Below are positions 54,927 through 63,732 of a DNA stretch of 64,000 nt, in pieces. The position numbers were made by a program, and so were the translations under genes. The DNA is taken from contig NZ_JAXLPB010000001.1 in the NCBI RefSeq assembly GCF_034321785.1, positions 1-64,000 on the forward strand. The letters run 5' to 3'. Position 1 is the stretch's first letter. Each line of letters begins with the position of its first letter. The DNA comes from Fulvimarina uroteuthidis. GTDB lineage: Bacteria > Pseudomonadota > Alphaproteobacteria > Rhizobiales > Rhizobiaceae. The notes under the pieces were generated by a model. It saw only the letters and a list, made by a program, of their open reading frames with translations. It ran no database searches and was not told the origin of the DNA.

Positions 54927-56132
54927 TCAGTCCTTGAGCGAGCCGCAGAAGCGCTGGATGCGCGAGCAGGCTTCCTCGAGCAGCGCCTCGGACGTCGCGT
55001 AGGAGATGCGGAAGTTGGGGCCGAGGCCGAACGCCGAACCCTGCACGACGGCGACGCCCTCGGCTTCCAGAAGCCCGGTCACGAAATCGGCGTCCGTCTC
55101 AAGCGTCTTGCCGGCCGGGGTCGTCTTGCCGATCAGCGCCTCGCACGAGGGATAGACGTAGAACGCGCCTTCCGGCGTCGGGCATTTCAGCCCATGCGCC
55201 TGGTTCAGCATGCCGACGACGAGGTCGCGGCGGCCCTGGAAGATCTCCCGGTTCTTCGGAATGAAGTCCTGCGGGCCGGTCAGCGCTTCGAGAGCCGCCC
55301 ATTGGGAGATCGAGGCCGCGCCCGACGTCTGCTGGCCCTGGATCATGTCCATCGCCTTGATCAGCTTCAGGGGCCCCGCCGCATAGCCGATGCGCCAACC
55401 GGTCATCGCATAGGCCTTGGACACGCCGTTCATCGTCAGCGTGCGCTCGTAAAGGCCCGGCTCGACCTGCGCCGGCGTATGGAAGGTGAAGTCGCCATAG
55501 ACCAGATGCTCGTACATGTCGTCGGTCAGCACCCAGACATGCTCGTGACGCATCAGGACATCGGTCAGCCCCTTGATCTCGTCGCGCGTATAGGCGGCGC
55601 CGGAGGGGTTCGACGGCGAATTGAACAGGAACCACTTGGTCTTCGGCGTGATCGCCCGTTCAAGGGCTTCCGGCGTCAGCTTGAAGTTGGAGTCGATGCC
55701 CGCCTCGACGAAGACCGGCGTGCCGCCGCAGATGGCGACCATTTCCGGATAGCTCACCCAGTAGGGCGCGGGAATGATGACTTCGTCGCCGGGGTTGAGC
55801 GTCGCCATGAAGGCATTGAACAGAACCTGCTTGCCGCCGGTGCCGACGATCGTCTGCTCGGCCTTGTAGTCGAGACCGTTCTCGCGCTTGAACTTCGCGG
55901 CGACGGCCTCGCGCAGCTGGGGAATGCCGGAGACGGGCGTATATTTGGTCTCGCCACGCGCGATCGCTGCGATGGCCGCTTCCTTGATGTTGTCGGGCGT
56001 GTCGAAATCGGGCTCGCCCGCGCCCAGACCGATGACGTCCATCCCCTGCGCCTTCAACTCGCGGGCTTTCTGGCTGACGGCGATGGTGGCGGACGGCTTT
56101 ACGCGATCGAGGACATCGGCAAGGAATGCCAT
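54927..56132 (-). CDS. aatA: Aspartate aminotransferase, class Ib
   Basis: A 401-residue cytosolic transaminase linking aspartate/oxaloacetate with glutamate/2-oxoglutarate. Marks: GLGAGEPDFDTP near the N-terminus, NSPSNPSGAAYTRDE, the pyridine Asp in VLTDDMYEHLVY, and the lysine in NGVSKAYAMTGWRIGYAAG. The length and these motifs match the rhizobial AatA (class Ib). GGAG precedes the ATG at 56132. It has its own terminator and is divergent from the GST gene. Confidence 0.93.
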   Translation of the reverse strand: MAFLADVLDRVKPSATIAVSQKARELKAQGMDVIGLGAGEPDFDTPDNIKEAAIAAIARGETKYTPVSGIPQLREAVAAKFKRENGLDYKAEQTIVGTGGKQVLFNAFMATLNPGDEVIIPAPYWVSYPEMVAICGGTPVFVEAGIDSNFKLTPEALERAITPKTKWFLFNSPSNPSGAAYTRDEIKGLTDVLMRHEHVWVLTDDMYEHLVYGDFTFHTPAQVEPGLYERTLTMNGVSKAYAMTGWRIGYAAGPLKLIKAMDMIQGQQTSGAASISQWAALEALTGPQDFIPKNREIFQGRRDLVVGMLNQAHGLKCPTPEGAFYVYPSCEALIGKTTPAGKTLETDADFVTGLLEAEGVAVVQGSAFGLGPNFRISYATSEALLEEACSRIQRFCGSLKD

Positions 56133-56365
56133 GGGAAAACTCCGGCTTTCGGGAACTTCGAGGAAACAGGCGGGCGCGCGCATCGAACGACGACGCCCCC
56201 GGCGAAGGGCGAGCGGACCGTAATCCTGTCGCGGGAGAGGCGCAAGCGCGGAAAGGCCGGGACATCCATCATTCAGATCGATGGCCGCGCAACGAGGTTT
56301 GATTTGTGCCGGGCCGCCCTGCCCGCTCATCATGGCAATTTCGTGCAGCATGAGGAGCCGCGGTC

Positions 56366-56983
56366 GTGATCACCCTCTACGGAATGCCGGATTCGGGCAA
56401 TTGCTACAAGCCGCGACTGCTGTGCGCCCTGACCGGCCGAGCCTTCCGCCACGTGCAGGTATCGATGCTCGATGGCGGCACCCGGACGCCCGGATATCTG
56501 GCCATGAACCCGAACGGCAAGGTGCCGCTCCTTCGAACCGGCGACGGGCGCTTCCTGCCCGAATCGAACGCCATTTTGACCTTTCTCGGCGAGGGCACAC
56601 GGTTCATGCCTGACGATGCGTTCACGCGCGCCGAGATGTTCGCGTGGATGTTCTTCGAGCAATACAGCCACGAGCCGACGGTCGCGGTGCGGCGATCGCT
56701 GATGATCTATCCGGACCTTGCCGCGGATGCGACGGCCGAACGTCTCGCCGAGACTCTCGAAGGCGGCGGGAAGGCGCTCGCCGTCATGGAAGGCCGGCTG
56801 GCACAGGCGGAATGGCTCGCCGGCGACGCGCCGAGCCTCGCCGACCTGTGCCTCTACGCCTACACCCATGTCGCCCCCGAAGGCGGCTTCGAGCTCGACG
56901 CTTATCCCAATCTGACGGTCTGGCTCGAACGGGTCGCGGGCTTGACGGGCTTCAGGCCCATGGACTGGCTTCCCGACGATTGA
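56366..56983 (+). CDS. Glutathione S-transferase family protein
   Basis: A 205-residue two-domain protein: thioredoxin-like N-terminal domain (MITLYGMPDSGNCYKPRLL, with NPNGKVPLL and ESNAILTFLGEG contacting glutathione) and an all-helical C-terminal domain (APSLADLCLYAYTHVAPEGGF). Ser/Asn/Cys near residue 10-13 is the likely catalytic position. It conjugates or reduces electrophiles with glutathione; the substrate is unknown. It starts at GTG. Confidence 0.87.
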   Translation: MITLYGMPDSGNCYKPRLLCALTGRAFRHVQVSMLDGGTRTPGYLAMNPNGKVPLLRTGDGRFLPESNAILTFLGEGTRFMPDDAFTRAEMFAWMFFEQYSHEPTVAVRRSLMIYPDLAADATAERLAETLEGGGKALAVMEGRLAQAEWLAGDAPSLADLCLYAYTHVAPEGGFELDAYPNLTVWLERVAGLTGFRPMDWLPDD

Positions 56984-57409
56984 CCGGACCCGTTCGCCGG
57001 ACCGCCGAACTGTCCCGATCGCGAAACGGGACGGAAAAATATGAGTATCCGGCCAACCAAACAATGCGTGCATTCATGACGAGGTCATGTTGGATCGACA
57101 CATTGCGACGCCATATGAGGGGACGCGACCGGCCACACCCAACGCCCCTCCAAAGCCATGAACCAACTCAGGTTTTCTGACATATCGTCGGGGCCGGACG
57201 TCATCTTCGTGCAAGGCGGACGGGATAGGTGTGGAGTGGCCCGCGCCCTCGGTGGCTCGTCGTCAGACGGGCGGCATCGGCGGCCCTTCGGCTCCGGCCT
57301 ATGCGGCTTGAGAGACGAATGGTAAAATAGTAAGTCGTAGTTATCAACGGCTTCCGGGACTTCGGCGATCGATAAGCCGGCGCTCGAAAAACGGGGAACG
57401 GAAACAGAC
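56984..57409. other. Intergenic region after the GST gene
   Basis: These 426 bp contain an AT-richer tract near 57040-57070 and 57320-57350 but no gene I can support. A 36-codon ATG frame at 57076 has no ribosome-binding site. Confidence 0.55.
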
Positions 57410-57637
57410 ATGAGCTATCATTTGCGTCACAGGATTCGCCTCGAAGTGGAGAAGAGTCGTGCGCGGGATGCCATCATCGATGTGGGTGCGCTCGCCGCCC
57501 TCCTGTCGCAAGAGATCGATGGTGAGAGCTCGACGACCGCGATCATGCTGCAGCGTTTGATCATCGACGAGTGCGCCCATGCCGGAATCGGCATGCGTGT
57601 CGGCGGCTCGCCGTTGGAAAAGGCCCATACGGTCTGA
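57410..57637 (+). CDS. Hypothetical 75-residue protein
   Basis: A small soluble protein (MSYHLRHRIRLEVEKSRARD) with a predicted helix-rich composition and few aromatic residues. No family recognised. GGGGAACGGAAAC stands before the ATG, and a perfect 9-bp hairpin begins directly after the stop codon, both in favour of a real transcribed gene. The segment SSTTAIMLQRLIIDECAHAG could form a second helix. It stands alone between the GST gene and mscS. Confidence 0.6.
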   Translation: MSYHLRHRIRLEVEKSRARDAIIDVGALAALLSQEIDGESSTTAIMLQRLIIDECAHAGIGMRVGGSPLEKAHTV

Positions 57638-57638
57638 C

Positions 57639-57668
57639 GGGGATCGGCAGGCGATCCGACCGATCCCC
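57639..57668 (+). terminator. Hairpin after the 75-residue gene
   Basis: GGGGATCGG pairs perfectly with CCGATCCCC around a 12-nt loop, starting 1 bp after the stop codon. There is no T-run, so it may act with Rho or protect the 3' end. Confidence 0.45.
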
Positions 57669-57853
57669 TGCCGCCCTGCCGCCCTCGCCTCGATCCGGTG
57701 CGGAGGTGCGGAACCCGATCGCAAAACCACCACGCTGCAAACCGGGCTGCATGCACAGCCCCGATGAGACGCGGCGGAAGCCCCGTGTTCGCCGCCGCTC
57801 TTCCCAACGATCGATGTCGGGCTCGAATGCGCCCCGCGGGCAGCGGCCTTCCG

Positions 57854-58864
57854 TCAACCGTTCGTCCGCGCCGGATCGGCAAGGCGGGCAGGTTCGGGAG
57901 GGGCACCGTCGGCGGGTGCCGGCCAGCCTTCGCGCTGACGGCCGCGCATGCCATCCAGAGTCTCCGTCTGGTCGTGGAAAAGCGAGATCCGGGTCTCGAA
58001 AGGCATGTCGATCCCGGCTGCATCGAGTGCCGCCTTGATCTCGGCAAGCGCGGTGGATTGCGTATGGACGACATCCTTGCGCGCCGATGCTGTCCACCAC
58101 CGCACCCGGAGCGTCACCCAGCTCGCCGCGAGATCCCAGACGAGAACCTCCGGGGCCGGCTCGGTCTCGACACCCTTGGCGCGCGACAAGGCTTTGCGGA
58201 TGACGCTGGACGCTTCGGCAATATCGTCGCCATAGCCGATCCCGACATCATATTGCGACCGGCGCTTCTCATAGGCGGTATTGACCGTGACCGCCTGGGA
58301 ATAGACGTCCGCATTGGGAATGATCACGCGGCGATTGTCGTAGGTGGTAATGATGGTCGCGCGGGTCTCGATCCAGTCGACGGTGCCCTCATAGCCGTTG
58401 ACGACGATCTGATCGCCCACGTGAAAGGGCTGCCGGATGAGGAGCAGGAGACCAGCCAGCCAGTTCTGCAGGATATCCTTGAACGCAAAGCCGATCGCCA
58501 CCGAACCGATGCCGAGACCGGCCAGAAGGTCGGCCGGATTGAGCGACGGGATGATGATCGTGAGGCCGAGGAGAATGCCGAACAGGACGATCAGCCATTT
58601 GACGAAAGACCCCATCACCGAGCCGAGATTGTCCCGGCCGTGCCGCTTCGCCCAGCGATTGAACGCGTGGTTGAACACCCAGCCGATGATCCAGAAGAGG
58701 CTGACGACAACCACCGCGACCAGGATGTTCGGCAAGAGCTTCTGGATGCCGATAATCCAGGATTCCACCTTGCCGAGTGCGATCGCCGGGTCGAGATCGA
58801 CGGCCTGTTCCAAGGATTGGGGCCGGTCGGCCGCGGGGTCGGCCGTTTGCGCGAATGCCTGCAT
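57854..58864 (-). CDS. Mechanosensitive channel, MscS family
   Basis: A 336-residue channel that releases solutes on hypo-osmotic shock. Three membrane segments (about residues 35-55, 80-100 and 105-125) are followed by the pore-lining helix LAGLGIGSVAIGFAFKDILQN and a C-terminal beta/alpha vestibule (VDWIETRATIITTYDNRRVIIPNAD). An acidic/Gln-rich start precedes the first segment. The proline-rich C-terminus (PAPADGAPPEPARLADPA) is longer than in E. coli MscS. The ATG at 58864 is chosen because the membrane domain starts soon after; the frame is open to 59074. Confidence 0.9.
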   Translation of the reverse strand: MQAFAQTADPAADRPQSLEQAVDLDPAIALGKVESWIIGIQKLLPNILVAVVVVSLFWIIGWVFNHAFNRWAKRHGRDNLGSVMGSFVKWLIVLFGILLGLTIIIPSLNPADLLAGLGIGSVAIGFAFKDILQNWLAGLLLLIRQPFHVGDQIVVNGYEGTVDWIETRATIITTYDNRRVIIPNADVYSQAVTVNTAYEKRRSQYDVGIGYGDDIAEASSVIRKALSRAKGVETEPAPEVLVWDLAASWVTLRVRWWTASARKDVVHTQSTALAEIKAALDAAGIDMPFETRISLFHDQTETLDGMRGRQREGWPAPADGAPPEPARLADPARTNG

Positions 58865-58893
58865 GGGATGTCGGGTCCCGTCGCTATCGTGAC

Positions 58894-58924
58894 GAAAAAG
58901 AAGCGCCGGGAGCTTCCGGCGCTT
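58894..58924 (-). terminator. Intrinsic terminator after sodC
   Basis: On the minus strand AAGCGCCGG-AAGCTC-CCGGCGCTT forms a perfect 9-bp stem followed by CTTTTTC. It separates sodC from mscS. Confidence 0.85.
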
Positions 58925-58988
58925 CGGATGGATCGGGAAAGGTCGCGGCGCGTCGAGGCCGGATTGGAAGCCTTTGAAGCCGCCCGGT

Positions 58989-59543
58989 TTACTGGGCCGG
59001 GGCGATGATGCCGCAGGCAACGCGGTCGCCCGCGTCGCCGGAGGGCTGCGATTCGTAATCGTCCGCGCCGCCATGCACCATCACGGCCGAACCGTCCGCA
59101 TCCATGATCGGCGCGTCGCCTCCGGTCACCGTGAGGTTCGCATTGAACGCGGCGAACTTGGCCGCGCCATCCTCGGCTGCGGTGAAGTTCTCCATGTCGC
59201 CGGCATGGGGGCCGCCCTCGACCTTGAAGCCATGCTCCATGTCGGTCGGGTTGTAGTGGCCGCCGGCGGACGTGAAGTCACCTTCGCACGTGCCCGTCTC
59301 ATGGATATGAAAGCCGTGCTCGCCGGGCTCCAGGCCCGACAGGTCGGCATCGAAGAGAAGACCGTTCGGGGTCGGCGTGATCGTCACGGTGCCGCGGTTC
59401 GAACCGTCCTGTGCATTCATGGTGATGGTCATCGGCTCCATCGAGGCCGAGGCGCCGTCACCGGTCGCTGCGGCATCCTGCGCGAAGGCGGGGGCGGCGG
59501 CGAAGGCAACGGAGGCGAGTGCTGAAAGAAGGATCGTTTTCAT
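58989..59543 (-). CDS. sodC: Periplasmic Cu,Zn superoxide dismutase
   Basis: A 184-residue precursor with a signal peptide (MKTILLSALASVAFAAAPA, cleavage near FAQ). Metal ligands are in place: HGFHIHETGTCEGD, GGHYNP, GPHAGDM with DMENF, and VMVHGGADDY; the disulfide partner is Cys in DRVACGI. It dismutates superoxide in the periplasm. The frame extends upstream to 59777, but the ATG at 59543 starts the signal peptide. It is divergent from the DUF1499 gene. Confidence 0.95.
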   Translation of the reverse strand: MKTILLSALASVAFAAAPAFAQDAAATGDGASASMEPMTITMNAQDGSNRGTVTITPTPNGLLFDADLSGLEPGEHGFHIHETGTCEGDFTSAGGHYNPTDMEHGFKVEGGPHAGDMENFTAAEDGAAKFAAFNANLTVTGGDAPIMDADGSAVMVHGGADDYESQPSGDAGDRVACGIIAPAQ

Positions 59544-59736
59544 GGATGGGTTCCCGAATGTTTCGCGTTCACGACACGCTGTGAAATTCGTGACGCGGCG
59601 TCCATGGCCTGGAAATCCATGCAACGCCGAACTCCATCGGGGAACGAGACGTTGACGGCGTTTGTTCCGGGAGTGCAAGCACGTGACGCACCGCATAAGG
59701 CGCGGCGATCGGAACGAACGTGAAGGAACATCATCC

Positions 59737-60264
59737 ATGGGCAAGGTTCTCAAGATCGCGGCCGCGAGCGTCGGCATCCTCGGGGTCGCGGCGATCGGCG
59801 CATTCTGGGCGCTCGGACCGGCGAAGGTCTGGCGGGTCGCGGGCGATCCCGACCAGGGTTCGGTCGACTGGGATCATCTGGAACGAAGCGGCACGCCGAA
59901 CGATTCGTTCGTCGGCTCCGTCGGCGCCTGTGCAACCCCCGCCGACATCACGCTGTCGGCCTACAACGAGCCGCCGGACGCGCTCATCGGGCGGGTCGAT
60001 GCCGTGATCCGCAGCGGCATCCTGTCGGGCGACGTCCAGCGGGTGGACGATGGTCAGGACAGGCTGGCGCGGCGTTACGTCGTCAGAACTCCGACCATGG
60101 GCTTTCCCGATACGCTCAACGTCGCGGTCCGCGCGATCGACGGCCAGAGCGGCCTGCTCCTCTATTCGCGATCGCTGCTTGGCCGGTCCGATCTCGGCGC
60201 CAACGAGAAGCGGCTCATGCGTATCGTCGAAGCCCTTCGCGACAAGGCGATCGCCAGCGACTGA
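59737..60264 (+). CDS. DUF1499 domain protein with N-terminal membrane anchor
   Basis: A 175-residue protein with one N-terminal hydrophobic helix (VGILGVAAIGAFWAL) and a domain containing DRLARRYVVRTPTMGFPDTLNV and LLLYSRSLLGRSDLGANEKR, the DUF1499 signature (FPD-x-x-N-V and YSRS-x-x-GxSD). Function unknown; members are common in alphaproteobacteria. The ATG at 59737 follows AAGGA; the frame is open from 59662. A surface or inner-membrane position is inferred from the helix. Confidence 0.82.
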   Translation: MGKVLKIAAASVGILGVAAIGAFWALGPAKVWRVAGDPDQGSVDWDHLERSGTPNDSFVGSVGACATPADITLSAYNEPPDALIGRVDAVIRSGILSGDVQRVDDGQDRLARRYVVRTPTMGFPDTLNVAVRAIDGQSGLLLYSRSLLGRSDLGANEKRLMRIVEALRDKAIASD

Positions 60265-60277
60265 CCTGCCCCCGATC

Positions 60278-61168
60278 TCAATCGAGAAAGAAGGAAGCGA
60301 GCGCCCGATACGTCTCCTCGGGCGCCTCCTCGACGATGAAATGGCCTGCCTCGAGCGGGCCTCCTTCGACAGCGACGCACCAGTTCGACCATATGGTGGC
60401 GGGATCCTCGCCGGCCGCCGGAATGCCGTCCGCGCCCCAGAGCACGAGCGTCGGGCAGGCGATCCTGTTGCCCGCCGCCCGGTCGGCACGATCGAGCGCC
60501 CAGTCGATCGTCGCCCCAGCCCTGTAATCGTTGCAGGCCGCATGGACGGCGCCCGGCCGCTCGAAGCTGCGTCGATAGTCCTCGAGGGCTTCGGGCGCGA
60601 ATGCCGACAGGTCCTTCGCCTTCGTCCAGCTGGCGATCGTGTGGTCGAGATAGTAGACCGGATCGGCCATGATCAGGGTTTCGGGCATGGGCGCCGGCTG
60701 GGCCAGGAACGTCCAGTGATAGGTCTTCATCGCGGCCTTGGCGTCCATGCGCTCCCAGACCTCGGCGACGGGCACGATGTCGAGAACCGCCAGCCGCTCG
60801 ACGGCGTCCGGATGATCGAACGCCATCCGATAGGCGACGCGCGCGCCGCGATCGTGGCCGGCCACCTGGAAGCTATCGTGACCGAGCGCGTTCATCACCG
60901 CGATCATGTCGGCCGCCATGGCACGCTTCGAATAGGCGAGATTGTCCGCATCATTGTCGGGCGCCGAAGACCTGCCATAGCCGCGCAGATCCGGCACGAC
61001 CACCATGAAGCGTTCGGCAAGGCGCGGCGCGAGGCCAGCCCACATGGCGCCGGTCTGCGGATAGCCGTGCAGAAGGAGAAGCGGCGGGCCCTCACCCTTC
61101 ACCCGCACGAAGATCCGGGCACCCGGAACCTCGATGGTTCTCGTTTCGAATGCGTCGAACATGGACAT
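60278..61168 (-). CDS. Alpha/beta hydrolase (haloacetate dehalogenase-like)
   Basis: A 296-residue hydrolase. The oxyanion loop is LLLLHGYPQTGAMWAGL, the nucleophile elbow carries Asp in VAGHDRGARVAYRMA (as in fluoroacetate dehalogenases and epoxide hydrolases rather than a Ser esterase), and the catalytic His is in LEAGHFIVEEAPEE. PDLRGYGRSS is the second conserved strand. The Asp nucleophile points to dehalogenase or epoxide hydrolase activity; the true substrate is unknown. It converges with the DUF1499 gene, 13 bp away. Confidence 0.82.
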   Translation of the reverse strand: MSMFDAFETRTIEVPGARIFVRVKGEGPPLLLLHGYPQTGAMWAGLAPRLAERFMVVVPDLRGYGRSSAPDNDADNLAYSKRAMAADMIAVMNALGHDSFQVAGHDRGARVAYRMAFDHPDAVERLAVLDIVPVAEVWERMDAKAAMKTYHWTFLAQPAPMPETLIMADPVYYLDHTIASWTKAKDLSAFAPEALEDYRRSFERPGAVHAACNDYRAGATIDWALDRADRAAGNRIACPTLVLWGADGIPAAGEDPATIWSNWCVAVEGGPLEAGHFIVEEAPEETYRALASFFLD

Positions 61169-61274
61169 GGTCCGGCCCTTCCCGATGGTTCGGCTTCGAG
61201 GGGAAGCTAAGGGAATGCCGGTGCTTGAGAAGACGCGGGCACGCGATCAGTGCCGGCGGATGTCCGGCGAGGCC

Positions 61275-62810
61275 TCAATAGTCGCCGGTCGCCACCAGAC
61301 CGTCGAGAAACGCCCGGGCTTCGCGGCGCGCCGTCGCCACCTTGTCCTCGTTCATCCGGTCGAGGGTCGCATAGGTCCGGTTGAGCCGCGGATTGCCCTT
61401 CAGCCGCGCCCTGTTGCGGGCGATGAAGTCCCAGTAGAGCAGGTTGAAGGGACAGGCGCCCTCACCCGTCTTCGTCTTCGGCGAATAGACGCAATGTCCG
61501 CAATAGTCCGACATCTTGTCGATGTAGTTCGCCGAGGCGGCATAGGGCTTGGACGCGAACAGGCCGCCGTCGGCGTAGAGGATCATGCCGACGACATTGG
61601 GCATCTCCACCCATTCATAGGCATCGTGATAGACCGTGAGGTACCATTCCTGCACCTCGGCCGGATCGAAGCCGGCGAGGAGGCAGAAATTGCCGATGAC
61701 CATCAGCCGTTGGATATGGTGGTTGTAGGCGCTCGCGCGCACCTCTGCGATGGACTGGCGCAGGCAGTTGAGCTCGGTGTCGCCGGTCCAGAAGAAGTCC
61801 GGCAGCTTGCGGCGTGCGTCCAGCGCGTTCGATGCGGCATAGTCCGGCATTTCCCGCCAGTAGACGCCTCTGATGAACTCCCGCCAGCCGATGATCTGCC
61901 GGATGAAGCCTTCGACCGCGTTGATCGGCGCATTGCCCTCCCGGTAGACGTCCTCGGCCCGGTCGCACACCTCGCGCGGATCGAGCAGACCGCAATTGAT
62001 CAGCGCCGAAATGTGCGAATGGAACAGGAGGGGCGAGCCCTGGCGCATGGCGTCCTGATAGGTTCCGAATTCGGGCATCGCCTCGTTTAGGAACCAGCGC
62101 AGATAATGCAGCGCCTGGCGGCGGGTGACCGGATAGTCGAAATCGTCCAGCGTGCCGAAATGGTTGCCGAAGCGCGAGCGCACGAGGTCGAGAACGTCCC
62201 GTGTCGTCGCGTCCACGGCATAGGTCGGACGCTCGGGCGGCGTGATCCGCGCCTTCAGCGGTTCCCGGTTCTGATGGTCGAAGTTCCACTTGCCCTCGAC
62301 CGGCTCGTCGCCCTCCATCAGGAAACCGGTCCGGCGCCGCATCTCGCGGTAGAAGTACTCCATGCGCAGTTCCTTGCGCCCCTCGGCCCACGCATCGAAC
62401 GTTCCGTGGTCGCACAGGAACCGGTCGTCCGGCCGGATCTCGACCTCGACGTCGAGGGTCTCGCGCCAGTCCTTCATCATCTGCAGGACGCGCCATTCGC
62501 CGGGTTCGGTCACCACGACGCTCGTGGGCCCGTGCCGGGCGACGGCGCGCTTCAATTCGTCGGTGAACGATCCCGTGTTCGCCTCGTCATCGAGCGTGAC
62601 GTAATCGACGGTGACGCCGCGCCCGCGCAGATCGCCCGCAAAATGCCGCATGGCGGAAAACAGAAACGCGATCTTGCGCTGGTGGTGGCGGACATAGTTC
62701 GCCTCGTCCGCGACCTCGCACATGAAGACGATATCGCCCTCGGCCAGATCGCGCAGGGCGGACAGCTCGCGACTCAACTGGTCGCCGAGGACGAGGCGCA
62801 GGCAGGCCAA
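61275..62810 (-). CDS. phrB: Iron-sulfur bacterial (6-4) photolyase, PhrB type
   Basis: A 511-residue cryptochrome/photolyase-family protein of the FeS-BCP class. Cys349, Cys437, Cys440 and Cys453 lie where the four 4Fe-4S ligands of Agrobacterium PhrB are (offset one). The N-terminal domain (LRLVLGDQLSREL) binds the lumazine antenna, and YNHHIQRLMVIGNFCLLAGFDP is in the FAD/DNA-binding domain. It repairs UV (6-4) photoproducts in light. It starts 6 bp after the SDR stop, so the two are cotranscribed. Confidence 0.94.
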   Translation of the reverse strand: MACLRLVLGDQLSRELSALRDLAEGDIVFMCEVADEANYVRHHQRKIAFLFSAMRHFAGDLRGRGVTVDYVTLDDEANTGSFTDELKRAVARHGPTSVVVTEPGEWRVLQMMKDWRETLDVEVEIRPDDRFLCDHGTFDAWAEGRKELRMEYFYREMRRRTGFLMEGDEPVEGKWNFDHQNREPLKARITPPERPTYAVDATTRDVLDLVRSRFGNHFGTLDDFDYPVTRRQALHYLRWFLNEAMPEFGTYQDAMRQGSPLLFHSHISALINCGLLDPREVCDRAEDVYREGNAPINAVEGFIRQIIGWREFIRGVYWREMPDYAASNALDARRKLPDFFWTGDTELNCLRQSIAEVRASAYNHHIQRLMVIGNFCLLAGFDPAEVQEWYLTVYHDAYEWVEMPNVVGMILYADGGLFASKPYAASANYIDKMSDYCGHCVYSPKTKTGEGACPFNLLYWDFIARNRARLKGNPRLNRTYATLDRMNEDKVATARREARAFLDGLVATGDY

Positions 62811-62816
62811 TTCGGA

Positions 62817-63545
62817 TCAGCTCCTCATGACGCGGATGGAGGAGCGCCCGCCATCGACGCCGATGACCTGCCCGGTGATCCACGATCCCGCATCGGTCAG
62901 CAGCAGTTCGCCCATGGCCGCGATATCGTCCGGTGTGCCGAGGCGCGGGATCGCATGCATCTTCGCGACGGCATCGGCCATCTTCTCGTTGCCGGCGACC
63001 GTCTGGCCGAGCGGCGTATCGACCAGCGAGGGTGCGATGGCGTTGACGCGCACCTTCGGCGCGAACTCCGTGGCAAGGGTGTGCACGAGCCCGACGACCG
63101 CGCCCTTCGCCATGGCGATGGAGGCATGGGCCGAAAAGCCCTGATCGACAGCGATCGTCGAAAAGAACAGCGCACTTGCCCCGGTCTCACTGGCCGAAAG
63201 GGCCTTGGCCGAGCCCTGGAAAGCCATGGCCGCACCCAGGGCGTTGAGCCTGAAATCGGTCAGCAAATCGTCCGCGGTCAACTTGGCGAACGGTTTGAGA
63301 TTGATCGATCCGACCGCATAGCAGAGCCCGTCCAGAACGTCGCCGGCCTCTGCGGCACAGGCCGCGATCGCCCCTTCGTCCATCACGTCGCAGACGATCG
63401 TCTTCGCCGACAGCGCTTCGCCGATCCTGGCAAGTTCGGATTCGTTGCGGCCCGCCAGAACCAGTTCGTGTCCGGCCTTCGAAAGCCGCCGCGCGATCGC
63501 CGCCCCGATGCCGCCATTGCCGCCGTAAATCAGATACCGTCCCAT
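62817..63545 (-). CDS. SDR-family protein lacking the catalytic tyrosine
   Basis: A 242-residue Rossmann-fold protein. The cofactor motif is IYGGNGGIGAAIARRL at the N-terminus, and the end is LTDAGSWITGQVIGVDGGRS as in classical SDRs. At the active site Ser129 and Lys147 are present but the expected Tyr, at K-4, is Ile143 (SIAMAKGAV). This substitution recurs in an SDR sub-group seen next to photolyase genes. Enzymatic activity may therefore differ from ordinary dehydrogenases. It heads an operon with the photolyase, spaced 6 bp. Confidence 0.85.
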   Translation of the reverse strand: MGRYLIYGGNGGIGAAIARRLSKAGHELVLAGRNESELARIGEALSAKTIVCDVMDEGAIAACAAEAGDVLDGLCYAVGSINLKPFAKLTADDLLTDFRLNALGAAMAFQGSAKALSASETGASALFFSTIAVDQGFSAHASIAMAKGAVVGLVHTLATEFAPKVRVNAIAPSLVDTPLGQTVAGNEKMADAVAKMHAIPRLGTPDDIAAMGELLLTDAGSWITGQVIGVDGGRSSIRVMRS

Positions 63546-63732
63546 GAGCCGTCCTCTCCGCGCACCAATGCAGGAAGAAATGGCCGGAAAGGACGGCGTA
63601 TCAACTGCGGCGCGCAGCCACGGCTCGCCGGGTCGACAATCGCCCGAACGATAAACGCGTAACCATGCTCGCCTACGAAATCTTCAGGTTCGTTTTTTAT
63701 TCTTGGGGAATAACGAAGAGAGATCTGCCACG

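Noticed and set aside
57076..57180. Short ATG frame after the GST gene
   Set aside because: No ribosome-binding site, His/Pro/Arg-rich and no family.
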